A model generated the notes under the pieces. It was given only the letters and a program-made list of their open reading frames with translations. It did not search any database and was not told where the DNA came from. A stretch of DNA of 64,000 bases from Pedobacter frigiditerrae (GTDB taxonomy: Bacteria; Bacteroidota; Bacteroidia; Sphingobacteriales; Sphingobacteriaceae), in the NCBI RefSeq assembly GCF_032678705.1, contig NZ_JAVTSS010000001.1:248001-312000 (forward strand), in the 5' to 3' direction. Made by a program: the position numbers and the translations under genes. Within the stretch, counting starts at the first letter, position 1. Each line of letters starts with the position of its first letter. This document shows positions 35,348 through 43,489 of this stretch, one piece after another.

Positions 35348-37186
35348 ATGATAAAGAAATTATTCTTATTGACCTTGGTGCTATCTGTGCAAGTTCAAGT
35401 CTTTGCTCAGTTACTAGCCATAGATAGGGTGGAGCCAGCAAATTGGTGGGTTGGTTTTAAAGATCAATCGCTACAGCTACTGGTAAGAGGAAACCAAATT
35501 GCAGATAAAACTGTTGCGCTAAATTACCCTGGTGTAAAGCTTGTAAGTGTTCAAAAAGTAGAAAACCCTAATTATCTATTTGTTAACCTGCAAATTTCTT
35601 TAACCGCAAAGTCGGGAACGTTCCCGATTATTTTTTCTAAAAAAGGCGAGAAGGCAGTTAGCTATAATTACGAGTTAAAATCTAGAACAAATCATACAGA
35701 AGGTGTATCTAATAAAGATTTTATTTATTTAATTATGCCAGATCGTTTTTCCAATGGTGATTTAAGTAACGACAAGATTGAAGGGATGAAGGACAAACAC
35801 TTCAGTCGCGATTCGATGTACTACCGACACGGGGGAGACCTACAAGGCATCATCAATAAATTGCATTATTTACAAGACTTAGGCGTTACAACGCTTTGGC
35901 TAAATCCTTTATTAGAAAATGATGAATTTGTTACCTCATACCATGGTTACGCCAATACAGAAAACTATAGGATAGATCGACGTTTCGGTGACAATCCTCT
36001 TTATAAAAAACTGGTAGAGGAGTGCCACAAACGTGGGATGAAAATGATTAAAGATTTGGTGCATAACCATATTGGAGATCAGCATTTTTTGTTTTTAGAC
36101 CCGCCTGCAAAAAATTGGTTTCATCAATGGACAAAGTATATAGGTACAACTTATAAAGACCAAACTCTATTTGATCCTTATGCCGCAACAGCTGATAAAA
36201 AATTAATGACGGATGGTTGGTTTGACAAACACATGCCAGATGTTAATCAGCAAAATCCATTAGTAAAAAAATATATTACGCAAAGCCACATCTGGTGGAT
36301 TGAATATGCAGGTTTGGATGGATTTAGATTAGATACCTATGCCTACAACGATAGAGATTTTATGGCAGAATGGGCGCAGGCAATCACCAGAGAATTTCCG
36401 AAGTTTACTTACTTTGGCGAAACTTGGGTGAACGGGACAGCTAATCAGGTTTTCTTCACGGAGGGGAATACTGCCAATCAGCATTTTGACACTAAATTAC
36501 AAGGTGTAACAGATTTTCAAACCTACTTTGCCATTAATGAAACTTTAAATGGGAAATTCGGCTGGACAGATGGTGTGAACAGGTTATATACTGTATTAGC
36601 TAGTGATTATCAATATAAAGATCCTACTCGAAATGTTTTGTTTTTGGATAACCACGATACAGACAGGTTCTTGTCTAAGGTTGGGGAAGATTTTAATAAA
36701 TTCAAATCTGGTATTATTTTATTGCTTTCACTTCGTGGGATACCACAGATGTATTATGGCACTGAAATTCTGATGAAAAACTTTGCAAATCCTGATGGAA
36801 AGGTAAGAGATGATTTTCCTGGAGGTTGGGCGACTGATAAAGTAGATAAATTTATTTCTTCAGGCAGAAATGAAAAAGAAAATGAAGCTTTCAACTTTGT
36901 TAAAAAGTTAGCTAACTACCGTAAAAACAATCCTGTTTTACAAACGGGGAAAATGATGCAATTTGTCCCAGAAAAAGGTATTTACGTTTATTTTAGGTAT
37001 GATGCTAAAAAAACAGTAATGGTGGTAATGAATACAAATGACGAAGCAAAGGAGTTAGAAACTTCACGTTTTGCAGAGCGAATTGGTAAACATCAAACTT
37101 TGTTAAATATAATAACAGACCAAAAATTTGTTATCAATAAATTAACGTTACCATCCAAAACAACTTATATATTTGAATTACAATAA
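35348..37186 (+). CDS. Periplasmic GH13 alpha-glucan hydrolase (SusA/neopullulanase/cyclomaltodextrinase-like)
   Basis: 612 residues with a signal peptide ending VFAQ (residue 21). An N-terminal beta domain (about 25-115) of the cyclomaltodextrinase type is followed by the GH13 barrel, which starts DFIYLIMPDRFSNGDLSND. Catalytic residues: nucleophile Asp329 in DGFRLDTYAYND, acid/base Glu358 in FGETWVNG and the third Asp in FLDNHDTDRF. These proteins hydrolyse maltodextrins, pullulan or cyclodextrins. It is the first gene of the enzyme run 35348-49081 and its stop lies one base before the pgmB ATG. Confidence 0.93.
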   Translation: MIKKLFLLTLVLSVQVQVFAQLLAIDRVEPANWWVGFKDQSLQLLVRGNQIADKTVALNYPGVKLVSVQKVENPNYLFVNLQISLTAKSGTFPIIFSKKGEKAVSYNYELKSRTNHTEGVSNKDFIYLIMPDRFSNGDLSNDKIEGMKDKHFSRDSMYYRHGGDLQGIINKLHYLQDLGVTTLWLNPLLENDEFVTSYHGYANTENYRIDRRFGDNPLYKKLVEECHKRGMKMIKDLVHNHIGDQHFLFLDPPAKNWFHQWTKYIGTTYKDQTLFDPYAATADKKLMTDGWFDKHMPDVNQQNPLVKKYITQSHIWWIEYAGLDGFRLDTYAYNDRDFMAEWAQAITREFPKFTYFGETWVNGTANQVFFTEGNTANQHFDTKLQGVTDFQTYFAINETLNGKFGWTDGVNRLYTVLASDYQYKDPTRNVLFLDNHDTDRFLSKVGEDFNKFKSGIILLLSLRGIPQMYYGTEILMKNFANPDGKVRDDFPGGWATDKVDKFISSGRNEKENEAFNFVKKLANYRKNNPVLQTGKMMQFVPEKGIYVYFRYDAKKTVMVVMNTNDEAKELETSRFAERIGKHQTLLNIITDQKFVINKLTLPSKTTYIFELQ

Positions 37187-37187
37187 T

Positions 37188-37838
37188 ATGTCTAAAATAA
37201 AAGCATGCATTTTCGATCTTGATGGCGTTATCGTTGATACGGCGGTTTATCACTATAAAGCTTGGCGCAGGTTGGCAAATCAATTGGGATTTGATTTTAC
37301 CGAAGAGCAAAACGAGCAACTAAAAGGTATCAGTAGAATAGAGTCCCTTAAAATAATATTAAATTGGGGAACTGTTAGTAAGTCTGAAGAAGAAATGCAA
37401 GAACTTGCCACCTTGAAAAATACCTGGTATGTGGAGATGATTACAAAAATGACGCCGAGCGATATCTTGCCAGGTGCAAAAGAATTTTTAGAAGAAGTTA
37501 GAGCCAAAAAGTATTTAACAGCCTTAGGTTCTGCCAGTAAAAATTCGGAAATGATATTAAAACAGATTGGCTTAATGCATCTATTTGATGCCTTAGTGGA
37601 TGGGAATAAAGTCACCAAATCTAAACCAAATCCAGAGGTATTTCTGGTTGGGGCAAAAGAACTAGACGTAAAGCCAGAAGAATGCGTTGTGTTTGAAGAT
37701 GCAATTGCTGGGGTTGAAGCTGCAAAGGCTGGAAATATGATAGCCGTGGGCATTGGTGAGGCTGATATTTTAAACCAAGCAGATTTGGTGGTAAAAGGGT
37801 TATTTGAAATGACCATAGAAAAATTGGAGAATTTATAA
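37188..37838 (+). CDS. pgmB: Beta-phosphoglucomutase
   Basis: 216 residues from the ATG at 37188 (MSKIKACIFDLDGVIVDTA). An in-frame ATG at 37173 lies inside the preceding gene and is less likely. HAD motifs: nucleophile Asp in DLDGVIVDTAVYHYKAWRRL (with the family's HYKAW), motif II in LGSASKN, Lys in TKSKPNPEVFL and motif IV in VVFEDAIAGVEAAKAG. It turns beta-glucose-1-phosphate into glucose-6-phosphate, the partner step to the maltose phosphorylase encoded next. Confidence 0.95.
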   Translation: MSKIKACIFDLDGVIVDTAVYHYKAWRRLANQLGFDFTEEQNEQLKGISRIESLKIILNWGTVSKSEEEMQELATLKNTWYVEMITKMTPSDILPGAKEFLEEVRAKKYLTALGSASKNSEMILKQIGLMHLFDALVDGNKVTKSKPNPEVFLVGAKELDVKPEECVVFEDAIAGVEAAKAGNMIAVGIGEADILNQADLVVKGLFEMTIEKLENL

Positions 37839-37844
37839 GCGAGA

Positions 37845-40157
37845 ATGAAGAACTATATTATACATAACGAGTGGCAAATTATTGAAGAAGGATTTGATCC
37901 ACATTTGAATAAAATTTCGGAAAGTATCTTTAGCATTGGAAATGGAAGGATGGGACAACGTGCCAATTTTGAAGAAGTTTATACTGGCGAAACTTTGCAA
38001 GGGAATTATATTGCTGGAGTTTACTATCCTGACAAAACTAGAGTAGGCTGGTGGAAAAACGGATATCCTGAATATTTTGCAAAAGTATTAAACGCCACCA
38101 ATTGGATTGGCTTAAATATTAAGGTTAATGATGAGGTGCTAGATTTAAATACTTGTGAAGTACAAGAGTTTAGTCGTGTATTGGATATGCAAAAGGGGAC
38201 ATTAACCAGAAAATTTGTTGCCAAACAAACAAACGGGAACGTTCTCGAAGTTGAAGCGATTCGTTTCTGCAGTATAGTCGATGATGAAGCCGGTGTAATA
38301 AAATATACAATTACTCCACGAAATTTTGATGGAAAGATCTCAATCGAATCTAGCTTGGATGGAGATGTTAAAAATCAAGACTCGAACTATGATGAGAAAT
38401 TTTGGAATGAAATAAGTGCAAAAGAAGACGGAGATTTTGTATTACTTAATCTGGAGACTAAAAAAACTGCGTTTTGGGTAAGTTCTGCCATTCATACTTT
38501 AATTGAGCAAGAAGGAAACAACTTGGATTTAAAGCCAGCTTTTATTAAGAAAGAGAAGTATGCGGCACATCAGTTTGAAGTTGCAGTTAAAAAAAAACAA
38601 GCTACCACCATCTATAAATATGCTGTAAATCTATCTTCAGAAAATTATAAAAAGGAAGAATTAGAAAAAACTACCGTTGAAAGATTAAAGGAAATTGTTG
38701 CCAAAGGATTTGATCAAATGCATGCTGAGCAGGCAAATGCTTGGGCAACAAAATGGCAAAATGGAGATGTGATCATTGAAGGAGATGTGGCAGCCCAACA
38801 AGCGATTAGGTTTAATATTTTTCAGTTGCATCAAACTTATACTGGGGAGGATGCTCGTTTGAATATCGGTCCGAAAGGATTTACTGGTGAGAAATATGGT
38901 GGCTCTACTTATTGGGATACAGAAGCTTACTGTTTACCTTTTTACTTAGCGACTGCACCACAACAAGTTGCAGAAAATTTGTTAATCTATCGTTACAGCC
39001 ATTTAGAAAAAGCCATTGAAAATGCCGAAAAATTAGGTTTCAAAAATGGAGCGGCTCTATATCCAATGGTAACGATAAACGGAGAAGAGTGCCATAACGA
39101 GTGGGAAATTACCTTTGAAGAAATCCATAGAAATGGAGCTATAGCTTTTGCCATTTTTAATTATATCCGTTATACTGGAGAGCAAAAATACTTAGCAGAA
39201 TATGGCTTAGAAGTGTTAATTGGCATTGCTCGTTTCTGGGCTCAACGTGTTAACTGGAGTATAGAAAAGGAAAAATATGTTATGTTGGGTATAACTGGTC
39301 CTAATGAATACGAAAACAATGTGAACAACAATTGGTACACTAGTACTATAGCAACTTGGTGCTTAAAGTACACCATTGAAGCTATTGATTTAGTTAGAAC
39401 TGATAACGCTAGTAGGCTGAACGAAATTTTGGCTAAAACTAATTTCGATTTGGAGAAAGAGACCAATCACTGGCAAGACATCGTTAATAAAATGTTTTAT
39501 CCCGAAGACAAAGAACTAGGCATTTTCTTACAGCAAGATGGTTATTTGGATAAAGAACAAGTTTTAGTTAAAGATTTACCAGCGGTTGATAGACCATTGA
39601 ATCAGAAATGGAGTTGGGATAGAATTTTAAGGTCGTGTTTTATTAAACAGGCTGACGTATTACAGGGAATTTATTTCTTTGAGGAAGATTACGATTTAGA
39701 AACCATCCAACGAAATTATGATTTCTACGAGCCACGTACGGTGCATGAGAGCTCTTTATCGCCCTGCGTACATGCAATTATTGCTGCTAAATTAGGCGAT
39801 TTAGATAGGGCTTATGAGTTTTATTTGCGCACTTCTCGATTAGATCTAGACGATTACAATAATGATACTGAAGACGGATTGCACATCACGTCGATGGCAG
39901 GAACTTGGTTAAGTGTGGTTGAAGGTTTTGGTGGTATGCGTATTAAAAATAATCAATTGCATTTGCATCCTGTATTACCAGAAAAGTGGCGATCTTATGC
40001 TTTTAAAATCGGATTTAGACAAGCTATAATTACAGTTAAAGTGGATAAGCAAAAAGTGACTTTAAATAATGAAAGTGAAAAGGCTTTAAGCTTAACTATT
40101 TTCGGTAAAGAAGAACATTTGCCAGCTAATGCAACTTTAGAATTAAACGCTCAATAG
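37845..40157 (+). CDS. mapA: Maltose phosphorylase (GH65)
   Basis: 770 residues, no signal peptide, so cytoplasmic. The general acid is Glu488 in GPNEYENNVNNNWYT, close to Glu487 of the Lactobacillus brevis enzyme. Other family motifs are ECHNEWEITFEEIHRNGA, the phosphate-site region HESSLSPCVHAIIAA and TEDGLHITSMAGTW. It splits maltose with phosphate into glucose and beta-glucose-1-phosphate, which pgmB then isomerises. Trehalose or kojibiose phosphorylases are relatives, but the maltose context makes this assignment preferable. Confidence 0.93.
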   Translation: MKNYIIHNEWQIIEEGFDPHLNKISESIFSIGNGRMGQRANFEEVYTGETLQGNYIAGVYYPDKTRVGWWKNGYPEYFAKVLNATNWIGLNIKVNDEVLDLNTCEVQEFSRVLDMQKGTLTRKFVAKQTNGNVLEVEAIRFCSIVDDEAGVIKYTITPRNFDGKISIESSLDGDVKNQDSNYDEKFWNEISAKEDGDFVLLNLETKKTAFWVSSAIHTLIEQEGNNLDLKPAFIKKEKYAAHQFEVAVKKKQATTIYKYAVNLSSENYKKEELEKTTVERLKEIVAKGFDQMHAEQANAWATKWQNGDVIIEGDVAAQQAIRFNIFQLHQTYTGEDARLNIGPKGFTGEKYGGSTYWDTEAYCLPFYLATAPQQVAENLLIYRYSHLEKAIENAEKLGFKNGAALYPMVTINGEECHNEWEITFEEIHRNGAIAFAIFNYIRYTGEQKYLAEYGLEVLIGIARFWAQRVNWSIEKEKYVMLGITGPNEYENNVNNNWYTSTIATWCLKYTIEAIDLVRTDNASRLNEILAKTNFDLEKETNHWQDIVNKMFYPEDKELGIFLQQDGYLDKEQVLVKDLPAVDRPLNQKWSWDRILRSCFIKQADVLQGIYFFEEDYDLETIQRNYDFYEPRTVHESSLSPCVHAIIAAKLGDLDRAYEFYLRTSRLDLDDYNNDTEDGLHITSMAGTWLSVVEGFGGMRIKNNQLHLHPVLPEKWRSYAFKIGFRQAIITVKVDKQKVTLNNESEKALSLTIFGKEEHLPANATLELNAQ

Positions 40158-40159
40158 AA

Positions 40160-41986
40160 TTGAAAAGCATCATAAAAATAGCACTATTGATAGCCGTAGC
40201 TTGCGGTTTATTTGCGTGTGTGCAAAAAAATAATTTACAAATGTTAGATCAAAATCAAACAACCACAGAGAAAATTGAGAATAGGAAATTAGTTATTTAT
40301 CAAGCTCTTGTTCGTTATTTTGGAAACAAAAATACAACCAATAAATTCTACGGATCAATTGAAGAAAATGGTAGTGGAAAATTTAATGACATTGATGAAA
40401 AAGCACTTCAAGAGATAAAAAAGTTAGGTGCTAATTACATTTGGTTCACTGGCGTAATTGAGCACGCCACTATGACTGATTATACAAAAGACGGAATAAA
40501 AGCTGATGACCCTGATATTGTAAAAGGAAGGGCAGGCTCGCCTTATGCTATTAAAGATTATTATGATGTTGACCCAGATTTAGCGGTTGATGTGAAAAAT
40601 AGGATGGCAGAATACGAAGCTTTAATTAAACGTACACATGATAATGGTTTAAAAGTGTTGATGGATTTTATTCCGAATCACGTAGCCAGAACCTATCATT
40701 CTGATTCGAAACCTAGCCATGTTATAGATTTGGGTGCTCAAGATGATACTACAAGAAGCTTCGATCCTCAAAATGATTTCTATTATATTCCTGATCAAAA
40801 ATTTATTGTTCCAGCAGGTTACAATCCAGGAGGCAATGAATATCAAAGCCCATTAAAAGATGGGAAATTCGATGAAAATCCAGCAAAAGCTACTGGAAAC
40901 AATGTATTTAATCACGCACCGAAATTGGATGATTGGTTTGAGACCATCAAGCTAAATTATGGCTTAGATGTACAGCATAACAATGCGAAGAACTTTTTGC
41001 CCCAACCTCCAGTTTGGAAAAAAATGAGAGATATTCTGGCTTATTGGGCATCAAAAGGTGTGGATGGTTTTAGGTGTGATGTTGCGGAAATGGTGCCAGT
41101 TGAATTTTGGAGTTGGGTAATCAGCGATTTAAAAAAGAAATATCCCGACTTGGTTTTTATTGGCGAAGCTTACGATAGAAATGAATACAAGAACTTTTTA
41201 GTTAACGGAAAGTTCGATTACTTGTATGATAAGGTTGGTTTATACGACGGTTTGAAACGATTAATGATGAACGATAGTAAAGCGACTGTTAAAGACATTA
41301 GCTTCGTTTGGCAAAAAGAAAGCAACGGTTTTTCTCAGCACATGTTGCGTTTCTTAGAAAATCATGATGAAACTAGAATCGCTTCAAAGGATTTTGCAGG
41401 TAATGCTTGGTATGGTATTCCAGGAATGGTTGTCACGGCTACTTTATCATCTGGTCCGGTTATGATTTATAACGGACAGGAAGTTGGCGAACCAGCAAAT
41501 GGGGCAGAAGGATTTGGAGGTGATGATGGTCGCTCAACGATATTCGATTATTGGGGGGTACCAAATCACCAGAAATGGATGAATAACGGAGCTTTTGATG
41601 GTGGTAAATTGAGTGAAGATGAAAAAAAACTTCGCCTGTTTTATAGTAAGTTATTAAATCTAGTTACTACAAATGAAGCTATATCAAGCGGAAATTTCTA
41701 CGAACTCTTACAAGCCAATAAATCATCAAAAGGTTTCAATGATAGAGTTTATGCTTACTTAAGGTACACAGAAAATAAACGTGTTTTAATACTAGCTAAT
41801 TTTAATAGAAAAGAAACAAATCTGAACGTAAATCTTTCGAAGGACGTTTTAGCTGCCTTTAATTTAGAAAGTAAGGCTATTACATTCACAGATTTATTAA
41901 CCGAAAGCAAGTTTAAAACCGAAAACATCAATATTGGGCTAAATATAGATATGCCTGCAACAAGTGCTGTATTATTAGAATTTTAA
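40160..41986 (+). CDS. GH13 alpha-amylase family lipoprotein
   Basis: 608 residues starting at TTG two bases after mapA. The TTG is needed to include the lipoprotein signal: KSIIKIALLIAVACGLFAC with lipobox LFAC and Cys20. GH13 residues: DFIPNHVART (region I), nucleophile Asp307 in DGFRCDVAEM, Glu336 in IGEAYDRNEY and Asp in FLENHDETRI. YNGQEVGEPANG marks the calcium/substrate loop. A lipoprotein amylase can act at the periplasmic or outer surface to cut starch chains for uptake. Confidence 0.92.
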   Translation: MKSIIKIALLIAVACGLFACVQKNNLQMLDQNQTTTEKIENRKLVIYQALVRYFGNKNTTNKFYGSIEENGSGKFNDIDEKALQEIKKLGANYIWFTGVIEHATMTDYTKDGIKADDPDIVKGRAGSPYAIKDYYDVDPDLAVDVKNRMAEYEALIKRTHDNGLKVLMDFIPNHVARTYHSDSKPSHVIDLGAQDDTTRSFDPQNDFYYIPDQKFIVPAGYNPGGNEYQSPLKDGKFDENPAKATGNNVFNHAPKLDDWFETIKLNYGLDVQHNNAKNFLPQPPVWKKMRDILAYWASKGVDGFRCDVAEMVPVEFWSWVISDLKKKYPDLVFIGEAYDRNEYKNFLVNGKFDYLYDKVGLYDGLKRLMMNDSKATVKDISFVWQKESNGFSQHMLRFLENHDETRIASKDFAGNAWYGIPGMVVTATLSSGPVMIYNGQEVGEPANGAEGFGGDDGRSTIFDYWGVPNHQKWMNNGAFDGGKLSEDEKKLRLFYSKLLNLVTTNEAISSGNFYELLQANKSSKGFNDRVYAYLRYTENKRVLILANFNRKETNLNVNLSKDVLAAFNLESKAITFTDLLTESKFKTENINIGLNIDMPATSAVLLEF

Positions 41987-41990
41987 TCCG

Positions 41991-42031
41991 TCGACTACGC
42001 TCAGGATGAATGTCAGTCTGAGCGTAGTCGA
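41991..42031. repeat. 14-bp perfect inverted repeat (TCGACTACGCTCAG)
   Basis: TCGACTACGCTCAG (41991-42004) pairs without mismatch with CTGAGCGTAGTCGA (42018-42031) over a 13-nt loop. It starts four bases after the amylase stop and lies 19 bases before the MFS start. There is no T-run. The GC content is higher than in the flanks, and the sequence looks like a common short mobile palindrome. Confidence 0.85.
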
Positions 42032-42049
42032 AGACTAACCAAATAAACT

Positions 42050-43462
42050 ATGACCAATTTTTCACGCAAGCCAAAACTTTCTTTTTGGAGCATTTTTAAC
42101 ATGAGCTTTGGCTTTTTAGGCATCCAATTCGGCTTTGCGCTGCAAGGTGGTTTCATGTCTCGTATCTTTCAAACCTTAGGTGCTAGTCAAGATAGTATTC
42201 CTGCTTTGTGGGTTGCAGCGCCTTTAACTGGCTTATTGGTACAGCCAGTAATTGGTTATTTGAGCGATAGAACTTGGAGTCAAAGATGGGGAAGGAGAAA
42301 ACCATTCTTTTTGATTGGAGCAGTATTAAGTACCATCGTTTTGTTCTTCTTGCCAAATTCGCCAGTATTATGGGTTGCTGCAGGTTGTCTTTGGGTTTTA
42401 GATGCATCCATCAACATTACAATGGAACCTTTTAGAGCTTTAGTGGCTGATAAATTACCTGATTCTCAACGTTCTTATGGTTTTGTCATGCAGACGTTGA
42501 TTATTGGAGTAGGAACTTGGATTGCAAGTAACCTGCCTTGGTTAGTAAATAAAATGGGCGTTTCTAACGAAGCATTGCCTGGTTTAGTTCCTCTTTCTGT
42601 TAAAATTGCTTTTGCAATAGGTGGAGCAGTATTTCTAATTTCCGTTTTGTATACAATTTTTACCACAACAGAGTATCCGCCAGATGACTTAGAAGAGTTT
42701 AAAAAAGAAAACGAGCAGAGTAAGGGTTTCCTGAATGGCTTTAATGAAATCTTTTCTAGCATCGGCAAGATGCCAAAAACAATGAAGCTACTGGGTGTAA
42801 TTCAGTTTTTTAGTTGGTTTGCATTTTTTGCCATGTGGAGCTTGGCAACACCTGCATTAACCACACACGTTTTCCATGCACCAGCACCAGTAGAATCGGC
42901 TTTTAACATGGCTGATGAAGGCTCAAAAGCATTGTTTATGACAGCTAGTAAGGCATATAATGATGCTGCTGATTTGGTGGGTTCATATATGGGAATGTAT
43001 GGCTTATCATCAATGGCTTTTGCTTTGTTATTAACTTTCTATGCAGCAAAAAGAAGTATCAATAGGAAATATATCCACATGTTTAGTTTAATACTTGGTG
43101 GATTAGGTTTTATATCAATGTATTATATTCAAGACCCACAGCAACTTATATATTCTTTTATTTTGGTCGGAATTTCATGGGGAAGTATCCTATCTATGCC
43201 ATACGCCATGTTGTCTAGCGCTATAAATCCAAAAAAAATGGGGATTTATATGGGGATTTTTAATATGTTTATTGTAATTCCGCAAATCATTGCTGCAACA
43301 GGTGGTTTAAATTATTTATATCACGTTATTTTTGGCGAGGAAGTAATCAATTCTATGTTATTGGCTGGCTCTGCTTTAATTATTGGCGGACTGGCGAATT
43401 TTTTGATTACAGACAAAAAAGTAATTACTCATCAGGCAGAGGATACGGAAGTTTTGGAATAA
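42050..43462 (+). CDS. MFS sugar transporter, SLC45/GPH-like (maltose/sucrose proton symporter)
   Basis: 470 residues with about 12 membrane spans. The loop 2-3 signature GYLSDRTWSQRWGRRKPFF (about 64-85) is the RxGRRxP motif of the SLC45/plant sucrose carrier group. LDASINITMEPFRALVADKLP near 120 is also typical. Such proteins import maltose or sucrose with protons. Lying between the amylase and the alpha-glucosidase, it most likely brings maltose or maltotriose into the cytoplasm for the phosphorylase. Confidence 0.9.
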   Translation: MTNFSRKPKLSFWSIFNMSFGFLGIQFGFALQGGFMSRIFQTLGASQDSIPALWVAAPLTGLLVQPVIGYLSDRTWSQRWGRRKPFFLIGAVLSTIVLFFLPNSPVLWVAAGCLWVLDASINITMEPFRALVADKLPDSQRSYGFVMQTLIIGVGTWIASNLPWLVNKMGVSNEALPGLVPLSVKIAFAIGGAVFLISVLYTIFTTTEYPPDDLEEFKKENEQSKGFLNGFNEIFSSIGKMPKTMKLLGVIQFFSWFAFFAMWSLATPALTTHVFHAPAPVESAFNMADEGSKALFMTASKAYNDAADLVGSYMGMYGLSSMAFALLLTFYAAKRSINRKYIHMFSLILGGLGFISMYYIQDPQQLIYSFILVGISWGSILSMPYAMLSSAINPKKMGIYMGIFNMFIVIPQIIAATGGLNYLYHVIFGEEVINSMLLAGSALIIGGLANFLITDKKVITHQAEDTEVLE

Positions 43463-43489
43463 TGGAGTAATACCTTTGATAAAATACTT

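Noticed and set aside
32298..37186. SusC/SusD-type pair
   Set aside because: The receptor is followed by a terminator and a GH13 enzyme. No SusD-like lipoprotein is present, so it is called a TonB receptor only.
37280..37816. Long frame on the opposite strand of pgmB (178 codons)
   Set aside because: Fully antisense to a well-supported gene; Ser/Phe-rich composition typical of a shadow frame.
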